6,880 bases of DNA from Candidatus Aminicenantota bacterium (GCA_020355945.1 CP070627.1:4255723-4262602); one strand, 5' to 3'; counted from the stretch's first letter, positions 1 to 6,475 are shown. Numbers and translations are program-made. Notes: generated by a model from the letters alone, not told the origin.

Positions 1-113
1 GGGGGGTCCAGGGGCCCCTCGGCGAGGGGAGCCTAAAATTGCAAAGTGCTTTGCCCCATCCGCTATGCGCCATGCGCCATGAGCAATGCTCTCGCCCCCT
101 GGCTGCCGGAGGC
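1..113. repeat. GC-rich palindromic intergenic repeat (left end possibly cut by window)
   Basis: This GC-rich block lies just downstream of the protease stop codon and differs sharply from the A/T-rich sequence next to it. Several nested inverted repeats are visible. CCAGGGG (8-14) pairs with CCCCTGG (96-102), and GCGAG (22-26) pairs with CTCGC (91-95), forming an interrupted outer stem. Inside are a local hairpin CCCCTC-ggc-GAGGGG (15-29), GCAAAG-tg-CTTTGC (41-54) and GAGCA-a-TGCTC (81-91). A degenerate 7-bp tandem unit (consensus CATGCGC, four copies) spans 64-91. Read on the minus strand, the ends resemble the 'GCCTCCGG...CCAGGGGGC...CCCCTGGACCCC' type of dispersed intergenic repeat, recalled from other genomes rather than searched. 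It could help end protease transcription, but no T-tract follows any stem. Confidence 0.6.
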
Positions 114-130
114 AAAAAGGTATTTTCAAT

Positions 131-3100
131 TTAACGGGGAAACGGGGAAACGGGAGAAAATTTGGGAGAAATCTTTATGTTTATTTTCTTTATTATGTTT
201 TTCTCCGTATCCATAAACACCAGTTGATATTTTCCGATAAATCCCGCCCCGGGCAGCCAGTAAAAAACACCATTTTCCCTGTCCAGGGTTGAGCCAATGG
301 GTAGAGGTCTCAATTGATTACCAACGATTTGAAATCCCCTCCAGTCCGAACCACCCAGGTTTATCTCCACCAGTTCCAGTTCCCTGGTTTCAATCATAAT
401 AATGCCGCTGCGATGGGGATAAATTTCCTGTGGTTTCTGTGGTTTTATTTTTTCATGACAGCCCTTTCTAACCGATACAGGTTTGTCATAATCCACAGGA
501 ATCCGCAGTAATTTTTGGCTGTCCCCTGTCCACTGTGTGCTGTGCATTGAGCTGGTGGAGGCTCCGCCGGTATTTTGTATGACAAAGTACCGGCTGCCAA
601 TGCCGTCGGTGTTCCCGGCATCATCCACGGCTGTCCACTGGATGGTATGCACGCCATTGGTATAAGTGGTGGTATCAAAATCAAAATAGCCCAAAGCACC
701 ATTGCTGTTGGCATAACCGGGGAAAAGACCGGCAATGTCTGCCCGGTAGATATTGTAAGTGGGGCGGCCGAGATATACGCCGTCCACGTATACTTTAATA
801 GTAGACCCATCTCCAGGTATTTTATTAGGTTGGGGCGTCAGTACCCACCCCTGGTTCCTGTATTTGCTCCCGGCTGCGCTTCCTCCTTGTGCCGGTGTAT
901 CAATAGCACCGAAAGGTTTCACCGCGTTGGCATTGTCTACAGTAATAGTCCTGGCCCCCAATGAGACTTCTTGCCCGGACGAATCCGTGGCTCTGGCATA
1001 AAGCGTGTACGTCCCGTTTCCACCGTTGGGTAAAAAGTAGCTTAACAGCATATACCCCCAACCCACCTGGTGATTCTTCGGGTAACCGGGATAGGCTTGT
1101 TCCACGTCTGGCCGCGCCCCCTCTACAAATACTGCATCACCAATGTAAGCGGTTCCATTATATATCTTTAGACTTTTCACTTCCACATCATCCAGTATCC
1201 ACCCGGTCACCGGGATGCTGCCTTGAACCGCGGAACCATTAACGGGTGTGGCAAATTCGCCAAAAGGTGCCTGGTCCTGTGACGCATTCATAACTGTCAA
1301 GTTGACGGTAATTATCCCTGGAGAATTGGTGGCATTGAAATCGCTAACAGTAATAGTAGCACTATAATTACCCACAGCTAAACCGGTGGGATCTACAAAA
1401 ACCGTTAAAACACCTGCATTGGTCCCGGAAGCGGGTGTGCAATTGAGCCATGCAGCACTGGTATTAACTATCCAGTTTAGAGTTCCACCGCCGCTGTTGT
1501 TGATCCATATCACCTGGTTACCCGTGGTGGTGCCGAAACGAACAGAACCAAAATTCAATCGTGTACGACTGAGTGCAATTCCCGGTGGTGTTGATTCAGT
1601 GATAGAAAATACCTGGTCACTGGTATCTGACGGGTTCCCATCCGCTGCCTCGCTCACTTTTACCAGGCATTGGGAAGATTCCGTACCGGTTACGGTCCAG
1701 GAATAGGACCCATCATTGGCTGTAGAAGAGGTAATCGTGGACCAACTACTGCCATTATTGGTAGTGTATTCGATTTTAACCTTCCCAACGCTTCCCGTGG
1801 AGGTCCAGGTAATGGCATGGGATGCTCCCACAGTCCAGGTTTCGCCGCCGTTGGGTGAAGTCACGGTAATGGATGGTGATTCTCCCAATAATTCACTAAT
1901 GGCTTCCTCCACCTGGATACGGGGGCATGTGCCCTCACTCATGCACAAGGTAGTAATTAAAACCCCTGTGCTGCGCAAAGCATCGAATATTTGGCCCACA
2001 CTGACTGCAGGTTTGGCCTGCCGCAGCAATGCCCAGGCGCCGGTCACGTGCGGGGCGGCCATGGACGTGCCGCTCCATGACGCATAACTGGAATTGGAAC
2101 TCCCGGTGGAGGATTTGATAGAAACCCCGGGAGCGAAAAACTCTTGCAGCGTCACATGCCAGTTATTAAACACAGCTTCCACATCACTTTTACTTGAAGC
2201 CCCTACAGCCACGGCCGGTGAAATACAAGCCGGTGAGCTGATATAACCGCAATGGCCGTCATTGCCAGTGGCAATCACCGTGGCAATACGCACTGATTCC
2301 AGGTTACTGATGGCTGCCTTTTGAAGCGCACCGTTACAGTAAGAACTGTAATGCCCAGCTCCCAGGCTCATATTTACCGCAGCAATACTATAGGTTCCCC
2401 GAAGAGAATAGACATATTCCAATCCTTTTACCTGGTCCGAATCATAACTCATCACACAGGGGATGCTGCCGCAGTCTTCCGGGCCAAACCGGGAGAATAC
2501 CTGGACAGCAATGATGTTGGCATTTTTGGCCACACCGGCCAGGCTGCCGTATTTCCCGGCAGCAATGCCTGTCACATGGGTACCATGGTCATAACTCTCA
2601 TATGTACTTTCATAATGTGCTGCAGCACCGGTCCCATACATGGAGACATTCCCATTGGGGCAATCGTAATTAGCGGAGAAACAGGCTTCTTTAATGGTTT
2701 TACCCTGGAAAAACTGGTGGGTGCGCCGGATTCCTGTATCCAGTATGGCCACATACCAGCCACTGCCTGTATACCCCATATTCCATGCCTCCTCCGCACC
2801 AACCAGGCTAGCACTGTCATCCAGCATCGGGATATCATCACTCCCTGGTGTAAAAGGCTTTTCTAACGGTCTTTTGGAGGAGTTCTGCTCTTCCCAATAC
2901 TCCACCAATTTCCCGGGCCGGTCTTCAAAGATATCCAGTACTTCAGGAAGAGATGGCAATATAGCCAATGCCGCAGGTGATACATCCAACGCCAGGTAAG
3001 GGAGTGTGCTGTACATGTGGTTTAGTCGGTAATCTTTGCCATTTAACCGATGCAGTACCGCGTAAGCAGCATTGTGGATGGCAAGTTCCAGGTCCAGGTC

Positions 3101-3397
3101 TGCCTGGACTCCTTCGGAAGGGAATTTCCCACCCGGGGCCACGGTTTTATACTGCGTGGAATTTCCTGTCAATTGTTTGATATTCTTGACTTCCAGTTTA
3201 AGGATCACTTTAGCATATCCCTTTTCATTGGCTGTTCTTACTAATTTATCATAAGGAGAAAGCGCCACCACATTTGTTTCATCTTCATCTCCAACAGCCC
3301 CCACGGCCATTGGCAGAAAAAGAATGAAAAGCAAAACCGTCAAACAAATGGATGGACTTGCCTTTCCATCATTGAAGCTTCTTTTTTCTATATTCAT
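131..3397 (-). CDS. Secreted multidomain subtilisin-family (S8) serine protease
   Basis: This is a 1088-residue exported endopeptidase. A long charged n-region precedes a hydrophobic signal segment (about 17-34). Residues 50-160 look like an I9-type prodomain. The S8 catalytic domain spans about 200-505, with Asp220 (ILDTG), His271 (DHGTHVTG), oxyanion Asn379 (ATGND) and Ser445 (SGTSMAAPH), so the triad is complete and the enzyme is predicted active. The domain holds nine cysteines (239, 246, 309, 314, 354, 383, 391, 485, 491), suggesting disulfides and an extracytoplasmic site. Downstream are a Kre9/KNH-like domain (508-600, SPNGGETW), a BACON-like domain (606-703), two Ig-like domains (711-822, 829-941), a basic linker with Cys980, and a putative-Ig C-terminal domain (about 1000-1078). 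The ATG is supported by AGGAGGA at 3401-3407, a short spacing of about 3-4 nt. The substrate is unknown. Catalytic assignment is secure; accessory domain names are by eye. Confidence 0.95.
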   Translation of the reverse strand: MNIEKRSFNDGKASPSICLTVLLFILFLPMAVGAVGDEDETNVVALSPYDKLVRTANEKGYAKVILKLEVKNIKQLTGNSTQYKTVAPGGKFPSEGVQADLDLELAIHNAAYAVLHRLNGKDYRLNHMYSTLPYLALDVSPAALAILPSLPEVLDIFEDRPGKLVEYWEEQNSSKRPLEKPFTPGSDDIPMLDDSASLVGAEEAWNMGYTGSGWYVAILDTGIRRTHQFFQGKTIKEACFSANYDCPNGNVSMYGTGAAAHYESTYESYDHGTHVTGIAAGKYGSLAGVAKNANIIAVQVFSRFGPEDCGSIPCVMSYDSDQVKGLEYVYSLRGTYSIAAVNMSLGAGHYSSYCNGALQKAAISNLESVRIATVIATGNDGHCGYISSPACISPAVAVGASSKSDVEAVFNNWHVTLQEFFAPGVSIKSSTGSSNSSYASWSGTSMAAPHVTGAWALLRQAKPAVSVGQIFDALRSTGVLITTLCMSEGTCPRIQVEEAISELLGESPSITVTSPNGGETWTVGASHAITWTSTGSVGKVKIEYTTNNGSSWSTITSSTANDGSYSWTVTGTESSQCLVKVSEAADGNPSDTSDQVFSITESTPPGIALSRTRLNFGSVRFGTTTGNQVIWINNSGGGTLNWIVNTSAAWLNCTPASGTNAGVLTVFVDPTGLAVGNYSATITVSDFNATNSPGIITVNLTVMNASQDQAPFGEFATPVNGSAVQGSIPVTGWILDDVEVKSLKIYNGTAYIGDAVFVEGARPDVEQAYPGYPKNHQVGWGYMLLSYFLPNGGNGTYTLYARATDSSGQEVSLGARTITVDNANAVKPFGAIDTPAQGGSAAGSKYRNQGWVLTPQPNKIPGDGSTIKVYVDGVYLGRPTYNIYRADIAGLFPGYANSNGALGYFDFDTTTYTNGVHTIQWTAVDDAGNTDGIGSRYFVIQNTGGASTSSMHSTQWTGDSQKLLRIPVDYDKPVSVRKGCHEKIKPQKPQEIYPHRSGIIMIETRELELVEINLGGSDWRGFQIVGNQLRPLPIGSTLDRENGVFYWLPGAGFIGKYQLVFMDTEKNIIKKINIKISPKFSPVSPFPR
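133..156. repeat. 8-bp tandem repeat (AACGGGGA) over the end of the protease gene
   Basis: Two perfect copies of AACGGGGA (133-140, 141-148) are followed by a degenerate third, AACGGGAG (149-156). On the minus strand the repeat encodes the last residues (SPVSPFPR) and contributes to the TAA stop. Because eight is not a multiple of three, adding or losing a copy changes the reading frame at the C-terminus. Confidence 0.75.
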
Positions 3398-3463
3398 GTT
3401 TCCTCCTGGGTGCGTTTTCTTTCATCTGAAATGAGACAACACACATTTTCAACGCATTCCCAA

Positions 3464-3469
3464 ATTATA
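3464..3469 (-). promoter_or_regulatory. Probable -10 element for the protease gene
   Basis: The minus strand reads a perfect TATAAT here, 66 nt before the protease ATG. This predicts an RNA start near 3457 and a leader of about 60 nt ending in the AGGAGGA ribosome binding site. No good -35 is seen at 16-18 bp; the best is the weak TAGAAA. The promoter would therefore be weak, activator-dependent or read by another sigma factor. It lies downstream of the GNAT gene, so the protease can probably be transcribed on its own. Confidence 0.5.
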
Positions 3470-3523
3470 CATAAAATTCACCGCAATTTCTATGCCATAT
3501 TTATGAGAAGTTGTTTAAGTAGA

Positions 3524-3557
3524 GGTTTGATTCATCAAACCCAAAATAAGCTTTGGG
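3524..3557 (-). terminator. Two overlapping stem-loops between GNAT and protease genes
   Basis: GGTTTGA-ttca-TCAAACC (3524-3541) overlaps CCCAAA-ataagc-TTTGGG (3540-3557) by two bases. The pair begins about 20 nt past the GNAT stop codon, on the minus strand between the two same-strand genes. Neither stem is followed by a clear T-tract on that strand. They may form a weak terminator for the GNAT transcript or an operator for the protease gene. The stems are visible; the function is inferred. Confidence 0.35.
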
Positions 3558-3577
3558 AATTGGCCTGGGATAGGGTT

Positions 3578-4162
3578 TTACCTGCACCGCTGGAAGTCAC
3601 TGTTCTTGTAAACAAATTCAAGTTCTTTCCACAAATCATTTATGTCACAGGTCATAATTATCAAGTCCTGGTCCTTTTCATCCTGGTCTTTAACATAGTC
3701 GGGGAGTAAGATTTCTTCGTGAAATCCAAGCTTTTTACAAATTTTTCGGGCTTCGATTTGGGGTCTCATCATTTTGGCGACAATTTTCTCCACTTTATGC
3801 TCCGAGGCAAGTAGATAAAGTTCTCTTATCATAATCATCCCCAGTCCTTTACGCTGAAATTCCCTGGCGACAACGACCCTGAGTTCTCCCATGCTTTTAT
3901 GCCAATCATCGGTGCCCAATTCAAGTACACCAATGGCAATAATATCACCATTTTTCAATGCGATAATCCGGACCGCAGTTCCCTCTTCAACAGCCCTGAT
4001 CCTTTTTACCACCGCGTTCTTGTCTGTGACATTGATTTTTAGATATTTCCTGTCTTCATAGGGAATTGAGCGGTAGAATTCCATTAATTTATCAAGATCA
4101 TTAAAGGTAAGCGTTCTTATTAATAACTTGGTTCCGTTTTTTAAAGTTTCTCTTTTTTTCAA
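3578..4162 (-). CDS. GNAT-family N-acetyltransferase, stand-alone Pat-like
   Basis: This predicted cytoplasmic acetyltransferase has 194 residues from the chosen TTG start and would transfer an acetyl group from acetyl-CoA to an amine. The acetyl-CoA-binding motif A is clear: a beta-strand (ELRVVVAREF) runs into QRKGLG (about 103-108) and then a helix. The N-terminal part (LLIRTLTF, then EFYRSIPYEDRKYLK) resembles the GNAT domain found in Pat-type protein lysine acetyltransferases and fused to NDP-forming acyl-CoA synthetases. No synthetase domain is present here. The C-terminus after about residue 155 is charged and unassigned. A GTG three codons upstream (4169-4171) is embedded in the ribosome binding site AGGAGGTGAT, so TTG at 4160-4162, 8 nt after AGGAGG, is the likelier start. 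The substrate cannot be told from sequence; a small-molecule or antibiotic substrate is also possible. Confidence 0.88.
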   Translation of the reverse strand: MKKRETLKNGTKLLIRTLTFNDLDKLMEFYRSIPYEDRKYLKINVTDKNAVVKRIRAVEEGTAVRIIALKNGDIIAIGVLELGTDDWHKSMGELRVVVAREFQRKGLGMIMIRELYLLASEHKVEKIVAKMMRPQIEARKICKKLGFHEEILLPDYVKDQDEKDQDLIIMTCDINDLWKELEFVYKNSDFQRCR

Positions 4163-4166
4163 TGTA

Positions 4167-4176
4167 ATCACCTCCT
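4167..4176 (-). promoter_or_regulatory. Extended Shine-Dalgarno deciding the GNAT start
   Basis: The minus strand reads AGGAGGTGAT, complementary over ten bases to the usual 3' end of 16S rRNA. The GTG inside it is in frame with the GNAT gene but would sit in the rRNA duplex. The TTG eight bases after AGGAGG is correctly spaced. Confidence 0.75.
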
Positions 4177-4183
4177 GCCTTTT

Positions 4184-4211
4184 ATTTTAAATAAGAAACG
4201 GAAATTTTCAA
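4184..4211 (-). promoter_or_regulatory. Candidate promoter for the GNAT gene
   Basis: On the minus strand TTGAAA (4206-4211) and TAAAAT (4184-4189) are separated by 16 bp, a fair sigma70-type match. The predicted RNA start near 4177 would fall almost on the Shine-Dalgarno, leaving a very short leader. The region is A/T-rich, so a chance match is possible. Confidence 0.35.
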
Positions 4212-4251
4212 CTTATCTGGCAATTTTCTTTTAAAAATTTTGTTTTAGCAG

Positions 4252-4268
4252 GATGGATTTAACCCATC
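4252..4268. other. Small stem-loop followed by T-rich tract in divergent spacer
   Basis: GATGG (4252-4256) pairs with CCATC (4264-4268) around a 7-nt loop, followed on the plus strand by five T and then a C/T-rich run. It has terminator shape, but no plus-strand gene lies upstream; it could only stop stray transcription or act in regulation. The 5-bp stem is weak. Confidence 0.25.
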
Positions 4269-4286
4269 TTTTTCCCTTTTCCGGGC

Positions 4287-4315
4287 TTGACAAATTGGCA
4301 TGATTGCAATAAGAT
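4287..4315 (+). promoter_or_regulatory. Sigma70-type promoter of the barrel/lipoprotein operon
   Basis: A perfect TTGACA (4287-4292) is followed after exactly 17 bp by TAAGAT (4310-4315). Transcription would start near 4322 and give a leader of about 58 nt before the ATG at 4380. The leader contains a direct GCAAAAA repeat (4326-4339). It drives the gene at 4380 and, by read-through, the one at 5020. Confidence 0.75.
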
Positions 4316-4366
4316 AAAACATGACGCAAAAAGCAAAAAGTATAAATAAAATTATCTGTATCAAAT

Positions 4367-4371
4367 AAGGA
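4367..4371 (+). promoter_or_regulatory. Shine-Dalgarno deciding the start of the barrel gene
   Basis: AAGGA lies 8 nt before the ATG at 4380. An in-frame ATG at 4371 overlaps this site and could not use it, so the second ATG is preferred. Confidence 0.65.
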
Positions 4372-4379
4372 TGATAACA

Positions 4380-5003
4380 ATGAAAAGAAAATTGATTTTT
4401 ATTTTGGTTATTTTTTTAGGTTCGGTGTTTATTTCAGCAGAAAGAGTTGTGTTCACTATTAGTGGCAATTACTTTTCCATTTCGGATGCCGATTATAAAG
4501 AACGGTATGGTGAAACAAAATATTTCCCGGAGGGTAAGATTTCCCTGCGCATCAGCGGAAATTTTTATCTATGGGGCAGTTGTGGTTTTTTTTCCTCCAG
4601 CTATAGTTGGGAAGAGTGGAGTAATAAAGGCGTGATTTATGCAGATATAAAAGGTGAAAACGTCCTGGACAAACTCATTATTTCAGGAGGATTGGGATAC
4701 TATGTAGGATTTCTCAGGCAAAATGACATATCAATAAAAGTTGAAGTTGGCGCTTGCCGGATAACCAATACCATTGGAATCACTAAAAATATGATCCCCA
4801 CAAAGGAAATCGTCAGTGTTGAAGAAAAAGAGGAAGCAGGAACCGGTATAAGAGGGAACCTGGGTGTTACCTATGGGATATATAAAAATAATCTATTTGC
4901 AGAACTTGCAGCCGGATATTTGTACGCCACAGATAAAGTAGATGATGAAAGAATCAAACTGGGTGGTTTCCAGGTTACTCTTGGACTGGGTTTGGCATTT
5001 TAA
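4380..5003 (+). CDS. Outer-membrane beta-barrel-like protein, small
   Basis: This is a 207-residue exported protein from the ATG at 4380. A classic signal peptide (basic MKRK, hydrophobic core, ISA at about 18-20, likely cleavage before Glu21) precedes amphipathic beta segments rich in Gly and aromatic residues, for example 22-36, 53-72, 97-112, 117-129, 155-168, 172-185 and 194-207. The chain ends in LGLAF; a C-terminal Phe is the usual signal for barrel insertion by the BAM complex. The length suits a barrel of about eight strands. A charged stretch (about 143-153, KEIVSVEEKEE) is probably a loop. No enzymatic motif is seen, and the two Cys (68, 126) are not in a known pattern. The stop is 16 nt from the next start, so the two genes are very likely co-transcribed. 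The specific function is not recognised. Confidence 0.75.
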   Translation: MKRKLIFILVIFLGSVFISAERVVFTISGNYFSISDADYKERYGETKYFPEGKISLRISGNFYLWGSCGFFSSSYSWEEWSNKGVIYADIKGENVLDKLIISGGLGYYVGFLRQNDISIKVEVGACRITNTIGITKNMIPTKEIVSVEEKEEAGTGIRGNLGVTYGIYKNNLFAELAAGYLYATDKVDDERIKLGGFQVTLGLGLAF

Positions 5004-5019
5004 AAGGGAGGCATTTAAA

Positions 5020-5850
5020 ATGAGAAAAATTTTTACCACTGCTTTTGTTTTTACAATTTTGATGAGCTTATTAATAAATATGAGCTGCAAAAAATCACAA
5101 GATGCTGTTGAATATATATTAACTGTCACAGTGGAGGCAGGCGTTACCGGGACCCCTGAATCCGGGACCTATACTTACAAGGAAAATGACCAGGTCAATT
5201 ACAGTTACAGCGTCGAGGCGGGCTACACCAGCCTGATTGTTACTTTAGACGGAACTGAAATCGAAGGTACCGGCACCATTACCATTATCGGTAATCACAG
5301 CCTGGTGGCCAGTGCCGGCCAGGGAACCGGCGAGTATAAATTAAGCGTCTCTGTTGGTGCCGGAGTTACAGGAACCCCTGAAACCGGCACTTATTTTTAT
5401 GATGCAGGCGAACAGGTCAATTACAGTTACGCCCTTGAAGATGGTTATACCAACCTGAGAGTTACCTTAGACGGAGCACAAGTCGAAAGTACCGGGACTA
5501 TAACCATTTCCCAGGATCATATCCTCTTTGCCTATGCGGAAAAAGAGTACTACATCCAGGGTACATGGGGGTTAACAGAGCAATATAATGATGGGAGTTC
5601 ATTTGAAGTCACGGTGACGTTTATCGGCGATACGGAAAGTGGTGAGGTTTTTGACAGTGACGGGGGTACAGGGACCTATACGGTTGACGGTAGGTCTGTT
5701 AATTTCACCATTTATTACCCTGAGGTTATCTATGAATATACCGGCAGTTTCTACGATGAGGAAACCATGATCGGAGACGCCAAACGGTATATCATCTCCG
5801 AAAGTACATACGAAAGGGGAACCTGGAACGCAACAAAAATTTCCGATTAA
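5020..5850 (+). CDS. Probable lipoprotein with two InlB-B-like repeats
   Basis: This is a 276-residue exported protein. The ATG at 5020 follows GGGAGG (5006-5011) by 8 nt; upstream in-frame ATGs from 4942 overlap the previous gene and lack such a site. The N-terminus (MRKIF, hydrophobic core, then NMSC with Cys23 and KK) looks like a lipoprotein signal, though the lipobox is imperfect because position -3 is Asn. Two tandem beta repeats follow (32-101 and 106-176), each with GVTGTPE.GTY.Y, QVNYSY, GYT.L.VTLDG and TGTITI. This pattern resembles the divergent InlB B-repeat family. The C-terminal domain (178-276) starts GTWGLTEQYNDG and ends RGTWNATKI, suggesting a small lipocalin-like barrel; that is inference. 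It probably sits at the envelope, possibly partnering the upstream barrel. No catalytic residues are recognised. Confidence 0.82.
   Translation: MRKIFTTAFVFTILMSLLINMSCKKSQDAVEYILTVTVEAGVTGTPESGTYTYKENDQVNYSYSVEAGYTSLIVTLDGTEIEGTGTITIIGNHSLVASAGQGTGEYKLSVSVGAGVTGTPETGTYFYDAGEQVNYSYALEDGYTNLRVTLDGAQVESTGTITISQDHILFAYAEKEYYIQGTWGLTEQYNDGSSFEVTVTFIGDTESGEVFDSDGGTGTYTVDGRSVNFTIYYPEVIYEYTGSFYDEETMIGDAKRYIISESTYERGTWNATKISD
5113..5547 (+). repeat. Coding tandem duplication, period 222 bp
   Basis: Two copies encode the paired beta repeats of the lipoprotein, offset by 74 codons (5113-5322 and 5335-5547). They still share an identical 18-base stretch (caggtcaattacagttac) at 5191-5208 and 5413-5430, while other parts have diverged. 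This points to duplication within the gene rather than convergence. Confidence 0.8.
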
Positions 5851-5908
5851 AAAAGAGACAGATATAAAATAGGGACACTTTATCTTGCCTGGCACCAAAT
5901 TTTTACTC

Positions 5909-5940
5909 GACGCCATAAATAGGACCCAATTTGTGGCGTC
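5909..5940. other. Stem-loop in the convergent spacer, possible terminator
   Basis: GACGCCATAAA (5909-5919) pairs with TTTGTGGCGTC (5930-5940), 11 bp with one G-T wobble, around a 10-nt loop. It lies 58 nt past the lipoprotein stop and 94 nt past the zinc-ribbon stop on the other strand, where a bidirectional terminator is expected. No T-tract follows directly on either strand, so the role is uncertain. The sequence before it (5851-5908), including AGGGACACT, holds no gene and may be repeat debris. Confidence 0.4.
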
Positions 5941-5963
5941 AGAAACCATAAAATTGACTTTTT

Positions 5964-5985
5964 GTTTCATTTCATGAATTGAAAC
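5964..5985. other. Near-perfect 22-bp palindrome
   Basis: GTTTCA (5964-5969) and TGAAAC (5980-5985) flank a central TTCATGAA (5971-5978). The whole 22 bp is a palindrome apart from one T-T mismatch pair. A TTTTT run precedes it and an AAAAA run follows a few bases later, so the RNA stem could extend. It may be the terminator stem for the convergent genes or a dimeric protein site; neither is shown. Confidence 0.4.
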
Positions 5986-6034
5986 CGGCAAAAATTCTTT
6001 ATTATTGACTGTTTTCATAAATGAAGAGAAAAGA

Positions 6035-6244
6035 TTAATTGGTAAAAAAGTCAAAAATATTTCCCAGCATATTGGTATCAGCTTTGTAAAATTCCGTGTA
6101 TTTGCATTGGCTGCAGGTCACAGAAGAGAAGCGTTTGCCCTGGACATCGAATACTTTACTCCAAAATCCCCCGGCTGCCCTTATTTCACCGATTTCATAT
6201 TGAGTGTTAGAGCATTTGGGACATCTGTAATTTAATTGTGTCAT
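6035..6244 (-). CDS. Zinc-ribbon nucleic-acid-binding-like protein (COG3478/DUF2082 type)
   Basis: This complete 69-residue cytoplasmic protein has two CxxC knuckles, Cys8-Cys11 (CPKC) and Cys44-Cys47 (CSQC), that should hold one zinc ion. Between them is IRAAGGFWSKVFDVQGKRFSSVTC, shown here only to name the GGF..K.FD.Q...F..V.C pattern typical of the small DUF2082 / zinc_ribbon_13 family; after them come YTEFY and LGNIFDFF. Length and pattern match the family, annotated as predicted nucleic-acid-binding, with no established role. Start choice is firm: AAGGAGGT (6251-6258) lies about 7 nt before the ATG. The gene is convergent with the lipoprotein gene and divergent from the XRE gene, and appears to be monocistronic. 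No strong promoter was identified upstream; an ATTATTTATT motif at 6271-6280 recurs before the XRE gene. Confidence 0.9.
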   Translation of the reverse strand: MTQLNYRCPKCSNTQYEIGEIRAAGGFWSKVFDVQGKRFSSVTCSQCKYTEFYKADTNMLGNIFDFFTN

Positions 6245-6475
6245 ATTTCTACCTCCTTACTTTCCTTACTATTATTTATTACGCATAAGTGGGGAAAAAG
6301 GTTATAACTTCCAAAACCAGGAAAAAAGGAATAGCACAATATCCGGGAGAATAGTAAAAAAAGGAGCAAAATGAATAACCTGCCATCTTCAAAAGACTGA
6401 TGATTATCTTCAATAGTTCCTTGGTTATCCTTTTGGATTCATTCGTTATTAACCAAAGGTCATTCATTGTATATA

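Noticed and set aside
2321..2866. Long plus-strand open frame of 181 codons opposite the protease
   Set aside because: It lies wholly antisense to the conserved S8 catalytic domain and its product shows no recognisable pattern. The same applies to the other plus-strand frames within 131-3397.
4942..5019. N-terminal extension of the lipoprotein frame back to 4942
   Set aside because: It overlaps the barrel gene, lacks a ribosome binding site and would bury the signal peptide; ATG at 5020 has a well-placed GGGAGG.
5599..6054. Minus-strand 151-codon frame over the lipoprotein end
   Set aside because: It is antisense to the C-terminal lipoprotein domain and the convergent spacer, and overlaps the zinc-ribbon gene; no family pattern was seen.
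6371..6400. Nine-residue plus-strand mini-ORF (MNNLPSSKD) after AGGAG
   Set aside because: The spacing to AGGAG is short, it is far from the XRE promoter, and it has no run of regulatory codons like an attenuator leader.
6279..6467. Minus-strand 62-codon frame with a hydrophobic C-terminal half
   Set aside because: No Shine-Dalgarno lies before its ATG, the composition follows the local A/T content, and no family is recognised.
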